Assembly (NCBI GenBank): GCA_032433765.1
Contig: JAVIAB010000159.1
Coordinates: 1,240,001 to 1,304,000, forward strand
Direction: 5' to 3'
Source: Megaustenia siamemsis
Taxonomy: Eukaryota > Mollusca > Gastropoda > Stylommatophora > Ariophantidae
Length of the DNA stretch: 64,000 nt
The position numbers and the translations under genes are program-made. The notes under the pieces are model-generated. The model made no database searches, was not told the origin of the DNA, and saw only the letters and a program-made list of their open reading frames with translations. Below are positions 1 through 10,905 of this stretch, piece by piece; the stretch's first letter is position 1; each line of letters starts with the position of its first letter.

Positions 1-490
1 TATATTTTATTATTGCTGTTTGCTCCCATACATATTAGTCGTATATCATGTCATCTAGATGTCTCTCTTTTAGGCATTCTATAAGTTGTTTGTGTTGTAC
101 TCTATCAAAAGCTTTGGTGTAGTCTATGAAGCAGGCATATATTGGTTTGTTACTTCTGTGTACTTTCGATAATGTTCTCATGCAGAATATGGCTTCTTTT
201 GTCCCACTATTTTTCCTAAATCCAAATTGCTGCTCATCTAATTCAGTATTGATTTTATTCTGAATCCTTCCTTGTATAACTTTTAGCAAGATTTTTGTAA
301 CGTGGCTCATCAGGCTTATTGTTCTAAAGTCACTGCATTCAACTGCACCATTCTTTTTAGGAAATGCAATGAATGCTTTTCCACCTCAGATTTTAAGATT
401 GTATAGCCTGATGTACATTTTATAACTGGTTCTTCTATATTGCCTAGATTAATTATGCCCAAACACAACTTAATATCTACAGCTAACGAC
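1..490 (-). mobile_element. LINE-A reverse transcriptase fragment, copy 1
   Basis: Minus-strand RT: QFGFRKNSGTKEA and CFIDYTKAFDRV (RT motif A with catalytic Asp) are readable; the frame breaks near 312-320. It runs off the window start. Copy 2: 34,500-35,480. Confidence 0.85.
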
Positions 491-539
491 GTTAATGGGA
501 CTCCACAGCCACCTCGTCCGGTAGGGAGCGTCATGTGCT

Positions 540-890
540 ACAGGTGACACCTGATCGTCATCAGGCTACTGTATGCAAGATCAAAAATAAAGAGACACTA
601 GCAATAGGAACTTGGAACATTAGATCAGCATTCCAAGTTGGTAAACTAGAAAACATCAATCAAGAAATGAAGAGAATGAAATTGAACATCTTGGGACTAT
701 GTGAAATGAGATGGACAGGGGCAGGATTATTACAATGTGACAGTGGAAATATAATTTACTCTGGGGAACCACACACGAAAGAGGAGTAGGCATCATATTA
801 GATAGAGAAAGAAGCAAAACAGTGAAAGGATTTTGGCCATTAACAGAGAGTAGTTCTCTAGTAAAATGAGAAGTAGACAATGGATATCAA
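540..890 (+). mobile_element. LINE endonuclease N-terminal fragment, copy 1
   Basis: Plus-strand frame with LAIGTWNIRSAFQVGKLE and LGLCEMRWTGAG, the beginning of the apurinic-type endonuclease of non-LTR retrotransposons (GTWN and E-x-RW motifs). Broken after 789. The S1 SINE sits just downstream. Confidence 0.8.
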
Positions 891-899
891 CATACTTCA

Positions 900-1158
900 G
901 GGTGTCCGGTTAGCGCAATCGATAGGCGGTTGGCTTACCACGGCAACAGCCGGGTTCGTACCCTGGCGAGGACACCTGGGTTTTACTAATTCCTAAAATT
1001 AGTACCTCTGAAGTCGGAGTAAATCTGCCTGCATGGCAGGGCATCTGTATGGGATAAAACAGACTTTACACGCAAAATTCAGTCCCACAAAAATTGAGTG
1101 GGTGGGACTTCGCAGAGGTCAAAGCTGACGAAGCGAACGAACGAACGAACATACTTCA
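900..1158 (+). mobile_element. tRNA-headed SINE (S1), absent from copy 2
   Basis: Inserted between duplicated AACATACTTCA (889-899 and 1,148-1,158); copy 2 has one AACATACTTCA at the same place near 35,884 and no element. The head (902-975) has tRNA-like pol III signals: box A-like TTAGCGCAATCGATAGGCGG, box B GGGTTCGTACCC, and paired ends GTGTCC/GGACAC. The body contains GTACCTCTGAAGTCGGAGT and ACACGCAAAATTCAG, and the tail is (CGAA)n. Confidence 0.9.
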
Positions 1159-1261
1159 AGTTTATGCATAAATAAGTAAATAACACTTTATACAACGAGT
1201 TAGAGATGACAAAGAACAGTGTAAACCCCAAGAAATAACTACATGTATTATATATATTTTT

Positions 1262-1536
1262 TTTGTTTTCGTTCACCAGCCTTGACCTCTGACGAAGTCC
1301 ATAGAGATCAGGAACTGAATTGCACGTGTTAATCCAATTTTCCCTGGCAACAGTGTACACGGGGGTCCCTTGCCGCACAGGCAGATAATTCCGACTTTGG
1401 AGATACTCATATTTTTTCCGTCGATGAGTAAATGACGTTTCAAGCCGGGCCTCGTTGCTAAGACCAAGGGTGGTTGCCGCAGAGAGAAATCATCAATAAA
1501 AATTCCAACCGGTGTAGCCGTGATTTGAACCCACAA
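1262..1536 (-). mobile_element. SINE (S2), 5'-truncated, copy 1
   Basis: Minus-strand relative of S3: starts inside the tRNA-like head at box B (GGGTTCAAATC), then carries the body with ACGTCATTTACTCATCGACG and the 3' module ending CAAGGCTGGTGAACG. The A and B boxes are incomplete, so it cannot drive itself. Copy 2: 36,000-36,270. Confidence 0.8.
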
Positions 1537-1564
1537 CATATTATATTAGGGGATTTCACTGCGA

Positions 1565-2655
1565 AGGTCATCATCATCAAGTACTGGGACTGCTGGCGTA
1601 GGTGATCATGTCTCTCCACAACTTTCGATCTCGTCAGTTATTTATCATTTCTGTTGTTGACCTTCTGCCAAGCCATTCTTTTAAGAGTCTGGTATTTTTT
1701 CTCTTTGCTTCCCTCTATTTCTTCGTCCCTCAATTTTCCCAGTGTTACAATATATTCCAGTTGTTCTCTTCTCATTACATGGCCAAAAATGATGATTGTT
1801 TCTTCCGAATATTGGAAATTAGCTCTCTATTTGCTTTGGCCTCTTTCAGAACGATTTCATTACTCTTCTTAGCTGTCCATAGTATTCTCAACATTCTTCT
1901 GTAAAACCACATTTCTACAGACTCAAGGGATTTTCTTGTCTGTTGTCCTATTGTCCATGACTCACGCATCCATATGTTAAGACTGGCTCTACGTAACATT
2001 TAAGAACTCTTTTTCGTGTTTCTATTGTCTAAAATGGATTGCATAGTATCTTCCTCATTTTTTTGGAAAGCTGCTATTGCCTGAGTCCTGAGTCATTCAG
2101 CATCTCACTTCTTTTGTACATCTTCCGTCTGAGGTTAACAAAGTTCCCAAATATTTAAATTCATTTACATACTTTAATATTGTTCCACTTGTCTTTATTT
2201 TGCACTGAGGCGATGTCCCTTTCTTTGTTGTTACTACTGTCTTTCTGCTATTAAGACTGAGTCCTTTATTTTTGCTCTCCTTCACTATAATGTCCAGCAT
2301 TTCTTGTAACTCATGTTCACTCTTAGCGATTAAGACTGTATCACCAGCATACCTTAGATTATTTGGATTTTAAAATAATCTCACTATAAATATTAAACAA
2401 ATCTGATGACAGCACACAACCTTGTCTAACACCCTGTTTTATTTGTTGAAACATTCCCATTTGGTTTCCAGTTCTTATCGCCGCTGTTTGTTGCCAGTAC
2501 ATGTTCTTTATTATTCTTAGCTCTTGGCTGTCTGCGTTTATGCTTTCTAAAATTTTGATTATTTCTTGGTGCTTTACTTTGTCAAATGCTTTGGTATAAT
2601 CTATAAAACATAGGTATAGATCGGTTTTCACCTCTATCAATGTACGATCGCTGAG
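1565..2655 (-). mobile_element. LINE-B reverse transcriptase fragment, copy 1
   Basis: Minus-strand RT with CFIDYTKAFDKV, GVRQGCVLSSDLFN, a degraded YADD box and the C-terminal EMWFYRRMLRI region, ending with the 3' signature near 1,565-1,640. Several frameshifts (copy 2 is more open). Confidence 0.85.
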
Positions 2656-2664
2656 AAGAATAAC

Positions 2665-3548
2665 TCAAAACACGTTTTCAATCTATACACTGAGCAAATC
2701 TTTAAAAGCATCACAGAGATGCCAGACCTAAACATTAATGGAAAGATAACCAATAACCTAAGATATGCTGATGATACTGTTCTACTAGCAGAACATCCTA
2801 AGACCTACAACAATTGCTTAATGTGATAAACATAACAAGCAAAAAATATGGACTAGATATGAATATCAAAATGACTAAAACTAAGATCATAAACAAAAAA
2901 ATTCTCAAGACCTACAATCAAATATAACAGTTGAAGGAATACATCTGGAGATAGAGTTACAACTACCTTGGACATACTATAACCAATGATGGAAAATGTA
3001 AAATTGAAATAAATAAAAGAATAGGTATGACAAAAAGTAATTTAATGCCATGAAAAATATACTATAAACTGTTGTTTATAACAACAAAACAAATGTCAGC
3101 AGGGCTGAAACTGAGAATGGCAAAATTTTACGTCTTCTCAGTATTCCTGTATGGTGCAGAAACATGGACATTAGACAAGAAAACAGAACAGAAAATTGAA
3201 GCCTTTGAAATGTGGATTTATAGAATAATAGGAAGAATTGGATGGAAAGAAAAGAAAACAAACGATGAAGTTTTAAAACAACTAGAAATACATGTATAAA
3301 GAGAACTAATAAATACAATTAAGACAAGACAAATGAAATTTTTGGGGCACGTTAAAAGACACAACAGCCTACTAAAAATAATATTGGAAGGGAAAATACA
3401 AGGTAAAAGAGGCAGACCAAGACTAACATGGACAAGTAACATCAAAAGATGGACAAGTCAATCTATGACAACCTGCACCATCAATGCAAGAAATAGAGTG
3501 GAATGGCGATCCACGGTAGCAACCTTCGTTGCGGAGACGGCACTCACT
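2665..3548 (+). mobile_element. LINE-A 3' half, copy 1
   Basis: Plus-strand RT C-terminus: LRYADDTVLLAE (2,757-2,795), LYGAETWTLDKKTEQ, FLGHVKRHNSLL and GRPRLTWTSNIKRW, ending at the family 3' end CTTCGTTGCGGAGACGGCAC. At least four frame breaks. Confidence 0.85.
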
Positions 3549-4440
3549 AGTATAGTTTTCACACACACCAGACTGTTTCTAAATCTCTTGTTTATCATTA
3601 TGTAATCAATTTGATTACGCGCGTTGTCTCCTAGACTTTTCCATGTCCACAGACGTCTTGGATGTTGCTTAAACCAGATGTTTCCTATCATCATGTGTGT
3701 GTTCTTGTCAAGTCAACAAATGTGTCACCTATTTCATTCCTCTCGCCTAAGCCATAATAACCACCTACATACTCAACTCTTTCCTTTCCTACTTTTTCGT
3801 TGAGATCCCCTACAACTATGGTGTTTTTCTGTGGTTTGCATTGACGAAGTGCTGTACTAAACTCGTCTTAAAGCTTATCAACTGTTTCATCTAGACTGTC
3901 TGCTTTTGGAGCATAAACTTGTATGAGACTGATATCTATTGGCTTTCCATTCAATTTTACTAAAAGGACTCTGTCAGATATTGGCTAACAGCCTTTTACT
4001 GATCTTGCCCTTTCTTTATCGATAATGATACCTACTCCTCTTTGGTGTCCAGTACCTTCAGAAAAGATTATTTTATGTTCACCAGAATGTATTTCCCTTG
4101 ATCCAGTGTATCTCATTTCCCACTGCCTGTGTTCACTGTCCCACTGCATGTAAATCCACCCTTTTCATTTCCTGTTTGATGTTTCCCATTTTTCTCTTCG
4201 GCCTGAGTGTCCTCACATTCCAAGCACCTATCTTCAGATTTGGTTTTATCTGACCTTGTTTACAGTAGAGTGATGACGATCGGGTATCACATGATGTCCC
4301 CTACTGAACGAGGGTATTCCATTGGAAACCCCCCTTGACGTTGTTGTTGTGAATTCTGCAATTGTGGCGACCCATGATTATACAAATAATTTACGACGGT
4401 GGTTTTCTGTTACCTTCCGTCGGTTTGTTTACGGTTGGTT
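3549..4440 (-). mobile_element. LINE endonuclease region, copy 1
   Basis: Minus strand: WFKQHPRRLWTWKSLGD and RNQIDYIMINKR (endonuclease C-terminal part, the D-x-I region), then further 5' the endonuclease middle, all decayed. 4,270-4,440 looks like the 5' leader of the element. Confidence 0.7.
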
Positions 4441-4499
4441 CCGCTAGCCTTTGACTTAAAAGTATTACCCACAAGGTAGTGGGGTTGTTTTACTCAGGG

Positions 4500-5263
4500 C
4501 AGTGGCGTATTCTCTATGATACCGCAGCTACCGCCGGCAGTCTGAATATATTAACGAAATACAAAAGGAAATGATAATTTATTATATTTAAAAAATAATT
4601 ATATTACACGTTTCTTAGGCCAATATGATTTATTTACTTTTCATTAAAGGAAGGTTTTCCTCTGGCCACTATAACGTTTGTGAATGAAACTAAAACTACT
4701 ATACATTGAAACCTCTAGAAGTCAGCGGTACATTTTTAATCTATCCGGGTTTTGTATTAACAACCTTGACATTCAAAATATGAGTAAAAATATATAGCGG
4801 GTGTTGAAGCAAGAGCAATGCGGTTTCATGGGTTATTTTTAGCTCTGGCCAATCAGAATCGTCACAAAGTGAAACTATGTCTTATTACCGGAACATCCTT
4901 AGCTATTTATAACTACGTTATGGGCATCAGCATCTGTAGAAATAACTTTTTCTGCTCTTAAGAGAATCAAATCTTATTGTCTCTCAACTCAGACACAAGA
5001 ACGCTTATCTGGTTTGGCATTAATGTCCATTGAGAAATCATTCCTTCAGAAATTTAGAAACAAACCCAACAGTACTTTCAATGACAAAGTCATCAAGCCA
5101 TTTTCGTCCCAAACAAGACGGATATAATTAACATAAATAAGTAATTTAAAATGTAGTGATGTCATTAGAAAATATTACTTTATGTTAGCCTACTGAATAT
5201 GATGTATGTTTTTATTTATTGTGTCAGCGGTAGACCAGACTCTAAAATCAGTATACGCCACTG
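4500..5263 (+). mobile_element. hAT element (non-autonomous), copy 1
   Basis: Terminal inverted repeats CAGTGGCGTAT at 4,500-4,510 and 5,253-5,263, 764 bp in all. The right flank is CTTCAGGG (5,264-5,271); the left flank reads ACTCAGGG, having lost one T compared with copy 2, where the 8-bp duplication is exact. It retains a piece of hAT C-terminal coding sequence (4,930-5,127) but no catalytic core. Confidence 0.9.
4930..5127 (+). pseudogene. hAT transposase C-terminal (dimerisation) fragment
   Basis: A frame of 65 codons without an ATG, ending TAA, inside the hAT element. It reads FSALKRIKSY, then QERLSGLALMSIEK and FNDKVI, the pattern of the C-terminal dimerisation region of hAT transposases of the zinc-finger-MYM-like type. 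Copy 2 is also open here with a few replacements (VERTFSALKRIKSY is closer to the family pattern). It is an exon-like remnant, not a complete gene. Confidence 0.75.
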
Positions 5264-5271
5264 CTTCAGGG

Positions 5272-5690
5272 TACCCTCCCTTATTCTTTTACTCTTCCGA
5301 GCATACCTGCAAGGCAGCAGTAGGTTGTACTGCCTAGTGCAGGCAAAATGTACCCGACTTGACAGAAGCTCAAATAATAGGAAAGTATATACAGCAGACT
5401 TCAACATGGACTATCTGACAGCTCTGAGACATGTGTCCCGGACAATCCGAATATCTCCATCTTACTGCACATATTTTTCCTACCACCCCTACAACATCGA
5501 TGAACGCTAGTGTCCAAGACCTGCCTGGTTGCAAAAAAGCTTAATTCAAATTTGTGTTATAGTCCAGCGCGCGGACGTCTTTGAAATATAATTCATGTCA
5601 CGGCCGTTAGTTTTTAGCAAAATATTTTACTTTACGTTACATACATCTGATAAGTATTTTAATGTTTACGATTTATTGTAAACTTCTTTC
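5272..5690. other. Interspersed DNA without a recognised gene, copy 1
   Basis: Continues the sequence interrupted by the hAT element. A 103-codon frame on the plus strand crosses the insertion border and is broken in copy 2 by a frameshift, so it is unlikely to be a gene. Counterpart 40,002-40,420. Confidence 0.5.
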
Positions 5691-5693
5691 TTT

Positions 5694-5921
5694 CTAGATA
5701 CGATCTAAAAGAGAGATAGCCAAAATCTTACGGTAACAGTTAATCTTCGTAGCTTGTAAATCATTCAGTAGCTTTGCTATAAGGGTCCATGTTTCGCAAG
5801 CGTATAGGAGTTTAATATTGCCAGAGTGTACATCAGCCACGATACAAGAATAATGTTCTTGTCTTTCCAAATAAAATTCAGCTTTGCCAGGGCTGTTAAC
5901 AAAGATCGTCTGACTTAACAT
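5694..5921 (-). mobile_element. LINE RT C-terminal fragment, copy 1
   Basis: Minus strand: LLYACETWTL and CYRKILAISLLDRI match the C-terminal region after the RT of non-LTR elements. Copy 2 (40,426-40,653) is the same. Confidence 0.75.
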
Positions 5922-5929
5922 GTGGACAT

Positions 5930-6170
5930 GTGTCTAGGAAACTATTGCTCTGTGTCTCATATAAGTACATGAATGTGCCTCAAACAATTTGTCGTTTGTC
6001 TCAAACAACCACTAGAGTATGTTTTTACAAAGTTTGATGCCTGTCTCAAATAACGATATAAATGTACTTTCAACAAAATGTTTGTCTCAAATAGCCAAGT
6101 GAATCTGTCTTTAACATATTGCCTGTCTCAAATAACATTATAAATCTGCCTTTAAATAGTTTGTTGCTAA
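5930..6170. repeat. Degenerate GTCTCAAATAAC repeats, copy 1
   Basis: Five or so imperfect units of 50-60 bp around GCCTGTCTCAAATAAC. Counterpart 40,675-40,900. Confidence 0.7.
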
Positions 6171-6700
6171 GAAAAAACAGACTCCCGTCTCCAAGATGGC
6201 GGATCTAGTCCACGTCCTCTCAATCGCTGCGGAAAGTGCATCCGGATTAATTTCTGTTCTCCGTTGCACTTTTCTGCGTTAGAAGTTAAAATGATGATAT
6301 ACTTATTACATCTGCTCCGCTAAAGCGAGGTCGTAGGCTGACAACAGTACCTTTTTGACAAACAAGTGTTGTGAATGCGACTTTTCACCGTTTGGACTTG
6401 ATCTGCGCTTTACGTCACATTGGTGCTGTTCATGACCGTTTTTGGAATTCCTTGTCGCAAGTTTTTTAACATGTTACTTATTAATGTGAAATGCTTCGTC
6501 AGCCGCAGTTTAATCCTTTTAGGGACTTTGCACTGTGTTTTGTTCGTCGTAGGCTGCATTCACTAGAGTAATCAAGAATCTGAATTACGCGTCATTGCTG
6601 TGCTTGCGACATTGCTATGTGTGCTACGTCATCGTAATGGCCCATCATAAATCCCTAGTGAAAAGTGTTCCTTGTTGCAGTTTCCTCATATTCCCAGTTC
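6171..6700. other. Unassigned block with an ATGGCGG start context, copy 1
   Basis: Contains CCAAGATGGCGG (6,195-6,206) opening a 29-codon frame (MADLVHVLSIAAESASG then divergent). Copy 2 has an extra GGTCT there and a stop, so coding is unlikely. Otherwise nothing recognised. Counterpart 40,901-41,440. Confidence 0.4.
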
Positions 6701-6701
6701 A

Positions 6702-7035
6702 TGGAGGACTACTTGGTCTCGAGACAAGACGCCGGCCTCAGGACAGAGAGGTTGTAGGTTCAAATCTCGGCTACACCAGTTGGGATTTTTATTTATGATT
6801 TCTCTCTGCGGCAACCACCCCTGTCTCAGCAGCGAGACCCGGCTTGAAACGTCAGTTACTCATCGACGGAAAAAAAAAACAAAAAAACATGAGTACCCCC
6901 GAAGTCGGAGTTATCTGTCTGTGCGACGAGGGACCCCTTTGCACACGGTTGCCAGGGAAAAATGGATTAACACGCAAAATTCAGTTCCTAATCTCTAGGG
7001 ACTTTGTCAGAGTTGAAAGCTGGCGAACGCAACAA
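6702..7035 (+). mobile_element. SINE (S3), copy 1
   Basis: Fullest member of the second SINE type: head with box B-like GGTTCAAATCTCGG, linker CTACACCAGTTGGG, body with ACTCATCGACGGA, an A-rich run, the shared GAAGTCGGAGTTATCTG core and the 3' module GTTGAAAGCTGGCGAACG. Followed directly by a LINE fragment. Confidence 0.8.
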
Positions 7036-7215
7036 CAAGATGGAAGATGCATCACAGAAATACAAAGCAGTATAGCTCTGCCAAAATAGCATTTCAGAAT
7101 GAAATTCTTACCTATATGGAAGTGAATCATGGACAGTAAACAAAGAAATGATAAGACGATTAGAGGCCACACAGATGGGATTTCTCAGAAAATGTTGAAA
7201 GTAAAAATGTAGAAA
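7036..7215 (+). mobile_element. LINE fragment following SINE S3, copy 1
   Basis: Plus-strand pieces DGRCITEIQSSIALPK and, in another frame, a GSESWTVNKEMIRRLEAT-like stretch, with the middle deleted. Counterpart 41,766-41,950. Confidence 0.65.
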
Positions 7216-7439
7216 CATGGACAACAAATAGAAAATTAAAATTGTGTGATGATGTATTTCTTTATTCTAGACATGTGTAGACACATGAACACAATAGAAG
7301 GGCACAAAAACAGACATGTTGAAACATTGCCACAAAAGTTGAAAGATAACAAATAATCAAACAAAACACATTCTAATGTTACTTGTTTCGCAACTTATTG
7401 GCTGACATGTTAGATATTGCAATTTTCAATCTACAACAC

Positions 7440-7535
7440 ATCATATCAGTTCTGTTATTGATTGTTTGCCATGCCATGACTCCAGGCATCATATCAGTTC
7501 TGTTATTGTTTGTTTGCCATGCCATGACTCCAAGC
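7440..7535. repeat. ~48-bp repeat, two units, copy 1
   Basis: Two units of ATATCAGTTCTGTTATTG plus TTTGCCATGCCATGACTCCA. Copy 2 has four (42,305-42,510). Confidence 0.85.
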
Positions 7536-7589
7536 TATCTAGTATTTTCTCTCCTTATCGTCCGCGATTTCTCTTTCCTTGTATTTTGC

Positions 7590-8340
7590 CAGTTGTAACA
7601 AAGTATTCTCTCTTTGAGATTTTCCTCATTGGTCTTTTAGCTGTCCAGGGAACTTTCAACATTCGTCTGAGAAATCCCATCTCTGAGGCCTCTAATCACC
7701 TTTCATTTGTTTGTCTATAGTCCATAAGAAATTTTTCATTTTCTGAAATGCTATTTTGGACTAAGCTATTCTGTTTTTTTATTTCTGTGGTACATCTTCT
7801 ATCTGATATTATTGTACCCAAGTATTTCAAACATTGTTTCAGATTTGTCCTGTTTATTTTTATGCTGAATGATGGTGATGATTGTTTCTTCGATATAACC
7901 ATTACTTCTGTTTTCTTACTATTCAGAATGAGACCTTTCTTGCTGCATTCTTTTACTATTATGTCTATAATTTTTTGTAGTTCATTATCTGACTTTGCTA
8001 TTAAGACTGTGTCATCCGTATATAACAAATTATTTATGTTGTGACCATTGACTTCAATTCCTTTTTTGTCTATTATTGACCTCATAATATTTTCGCTGTA
8101 AAGTGAACACAAATCGGTGACAGAACACAGCCTTGTCTAACTTATTGTTTTATATATTGGATTGTCCTGTTTGGTTGTTAATTCGTATAGCTGCTGTTTG
8201 TTGCAAGTACTGTTTTTTTAATAATTCGCAGAACCTTGCCATCAATGTTTAATTTCTTCAGCACATTTATTATCTCCAGATGCTTTACTTTGTCAAATGC
8301 TTTTATGTAGTCTATAAAGCACAAACTCTTTCTATCAATG
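7590..8340 (-). mobile_element. LINE-F reverse transcriptase fragment, copy 1
   Basis: Minus-strand RT with LLYTDDTVLIAKSDNELQ (YxDD box, here YTDD), LILNSKKTEVMV and LKYLGTI; related to LINE-B by sequence. Upstream motif A is decayed. Counterpart 42,600-43,400. Confidence 0.85.
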
Positions 8341-8689
8341 TTATTAAAATGTAAATGACCAGAAGTCCCGAATTTCTAACTGTCCCAAACTTGTCCCTAT
8401 TTACATAGTCACAGACAATTATTATTAAAACTATAGTTAGTTTGTCATTGTTGCAACAAATGGCATCAAAACGTAAATGCAGTTTCAATCAAGATTTACA
8501 CAAGGACAACCCCTTTCAAAAATATTCTACACCAGACTTCAATGTAAGATGCAGTATATGTGCCTCTGGGTTTTCGATTAACCATAGTGGACGTGGTGAT
8601 ATTAAGAGTCACATAAATAGTGTGAAACATAAGAGAGCCGTTGCTACAGCTGCATCAAGCTCGCCGTTAAGATTTTTTCTAGTTGAACA

Positions 8690-9125
8690 GATTGGTGACA
8701 AAGAAGAACAATTAGCTGCTACAGAAGGTGCATTTGTCTATCATACAGTGATACACAATCATACAGTGATACACAATCAGACATTTAGAGCTATGGACTA
8801 TTGGTGACAAAGAAGAACAATTAGCTACTACAGAAGGTACATCTGCCTATCATACAGTGATACACAATCATACAGTGATACACAATCATACATTTAGAGC
8901 TATGGACTATTGGTGACAAAGAAGAACAATTAGCTACTACAGAAGGTACATCTGCCTATCATACAGTGATACACAATCATACAGTGATACACAATCATAC
9001 ATTTAGAGCTATGGACTATTGGTGACAAAGAAGAACAATTAGCTACTACAGAAGGTACATCTGCCTATCATACAGTGATACACAATCATACAGTGATACA
9101 CAATCATACATTTAGATCTATGGAC
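8690..9125. repeat. ~109-bp tandem repeat inside the hAT pseudogene, copy 1
   Basis: Four units of about 109 bp (ATTGGTGACAAAGAAGAACA ... ATTTAGAGCTATGGACT), each containing two copies of an 18-bp subunit CATACAGTGATACACAAT. Copy 2 has two large units, one with four subunits (44,500-44,750). Confidence 0.9.
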
Positions 9126-9655
9126 TGCACATCAAAATTACTTCAGGTTACTTTAGAACCAAAATTTGCTTGTGCATATAAGAAAACAGGCCATTATTGG
9201 AAATGTGTTCACACCCCATTTTCAAAAGAGTTGAGATGTGATCTAGAAAACTGAACATTTATTTCCATTCTAAGAGATGCTTCCAACCACAAGGAAAGCA
9301 TCTGATATTGTTAGTAGTTTTATTAATGATTGTCTAAAGGAAAACAATTTAGAAAGAAATGTAGTTGCATTTTGTGCAGACAACACAAATTCTAATTTTG
9401 GGGCGCTGAAAGGAAAGGACGATGTTTTCATAAAGCTGAAAGAAAACCTTGGACATGGTTTGATAGGTGTTGGTTGTACATGCCATATTTTCCACAACAC
9501 TGTTACAGCAGCTGCAGATGTATTACCTTTTGATGTTGAGATGGTTAATGCTAAAATGTATCTGCACTTCAAATCATACACAGTTAGAGTTGAAAGTCTC
9601 AAGGAGTTTTGCCAGTTTGTGGACACAGACTTCCAAATGATAATATGTTATCCAT

Positions 9656-9789
9656 AGACAAGGTATTTTAGAGGCAGTAATCTCTGCAATATGTGCCATT
9701 TTGACACGCAAAGTTTCTGTTTTTGAGATTGTGGTTCTGCCCTATGTGCCGTCTTCGGCTCGAAAGGACAATAGAGATAGAGACAAGGT
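9656..9789 (+). mobile_element. LINE-C 3' stub, copy 1 only
   Basis: 116 extra bases lie between duplicated AGACAAGGT (9,656-9,664 and 9,781-9,789). The end TTCGGCTCGAAAGGACAATA matches the 3' end of LINE-C at 27,255-27,310 (reverse complement). Copy 2 has one AGACAAGGT near 45,291. Confidence 0.8.
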
Positions 9790-10171
9790 GGCTTGCACAG
9801 CTGCCTGCAGTTGAAAAGGTTCTTCACATGTTCCTGACTTTAGAATCATATTTCCAGTCTCATGAAAGATGCCCAGTCTTTAGACATACATTCTTTGAAA
9901 ACCTCCTGTCTGAAGCATCCTCTTTCCATGGAGCAGTGCAGACAGAAAGTAGAGGGACAGGTGGCCTCTGTTTTTGGAGTAATTGACAACATCAATGGTT
10001 TGAGAACTATCTTGGGAGTCCAAACTGGAAGATGGTTTCTTGCCATCAAGAGTTCAGCTATTCTTGACAAGTTGGAAATGGAAGGATGATGTGAACAAGT
10101 TTAAAGCCAGTGTTTCTTCATTCTATGAAACAGTTTTAAGTTATTTGACGAAATGGGCTGCAAATATCTTC

Positions 10172-10325
10172 GGGTATGTGTCCAGTGTTATATATGTCAT
10201 TGAATAGTTTTGTTATGACTTGTGTTCCGAGCTTTCCTGATGCATTTACCTCTTCAATTGTTATATTGTCGGGACCAGGAGCTTTGCCAGGACAGATACA
10301 TATTGGAATTAATTAGCAGAAATAG
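10172..10325 (-). mobile_element. LINE RT N-terminal fragment, copy 1
   Basis: Remnant of the region better preserved at 46,385-46,735, including a part coding for an N-terminal RT segment and the conserved GGACCAGGAGCTTTGCCAGG stretch. Confidence 0.65.
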
Positions 10326-10589
10326 TGGCTAAAATAATGTTTTCATTAACACAATAACCCATCTGTTACAGGTTAGATAATAGGACAAGGGTACATAACT
10401 AGGAGAGAGACAAGGTATGATAAGGAAATCATGAAATAATGACTTAAGAGAGAAAGTTGAATATTAAATAAGACATGAATCAGCATGAGATTTTGGAATG
10501 GAGAGAGTTAACGAGGATAACAACTGAGAGACAAATAGCTGATTTGAGATGGGATAATGAGCTGTATTAGGTCTATGTTTTATTAACAA

Positions 10590-10905
10590 AAGTGTTTTTA
10601 CAATAGTCAAACCTTTGATCAACGAAAAACTTAGACTTGTCAAATCAAGCGTATTATCAACCCTTACATATGCATGTGAGAGTTGGAAAACAACTAGAGA
10701 CATAGAAACAAAGTTGAACGCATTCGAAAATAAATGTCTAAGGAAAATACTTAGTATAGCATGAAATGAGTTCAAAACAAATGAGGAAATTGGAGAAATC
10801 GCCAATCAACCACTAATATCTTCAGTAATCAAGAAAAGACGATGGTCATATGTTGGACATGTGATGAGAAGAGATAATAACTGAATAACCAAGCAAGACC
10901 TCATT
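10590..10905 (+). mobile_element. LINE-C C-terminal fragment, copy 1
   Basis: Plus strand: YACESWKTTRDIETKLNAFE, CLRKIL, then IKKRRWSYVGHVMRRDNN, almost identical to the LINE-C at 27,359-28,135. It ends directly beside the 3' flank of the zinc-finger exon. Confidence 0.85.

Larger units (their letters stand above)
8400..10165 (+). pseudogene. BED-finger hAT transposase, decayed and 3'-truncated, copy 1
   Basis: Opens at ATG 8,460: MASKRKC, then CSICASGFSINHSGRGDIKS and HINSVKHKRA, a BED/TTF-like zinc finger of hAT transposases. After a repeat-filled, shifted region, 9,277-9,655 encodes the core with VVAFCADNTNSNFG, LIGVGCTCHIFHN and YTVRVESLKEFC. A LINE stub interrupts it at 9,656-9,789; 9,860-10,090 continues (SILDKLEMEG in one frame). 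It stops abruptly at about 10,165, where about 0.9 kb present in copy 2, including the dimerisation domain, is missing. Non-functional. Confidence 0.85.

Noticed and set aside
902..975. tRNA gene
   Set aside because: Pol III box-like motifs and paired ends are present, but there is no proper anticodon arm and the segment is the head of a SINE with target duplications.
5199..5510. 103-codon plus-strand frame
   Set aside because: It crosses the hAT right end and is frame-shifted in copy 2.
9277..9657. Functional host gene with DNTNSNFG core
   Set aside because: It is the core of a hAT transposase that is broken in both copies.
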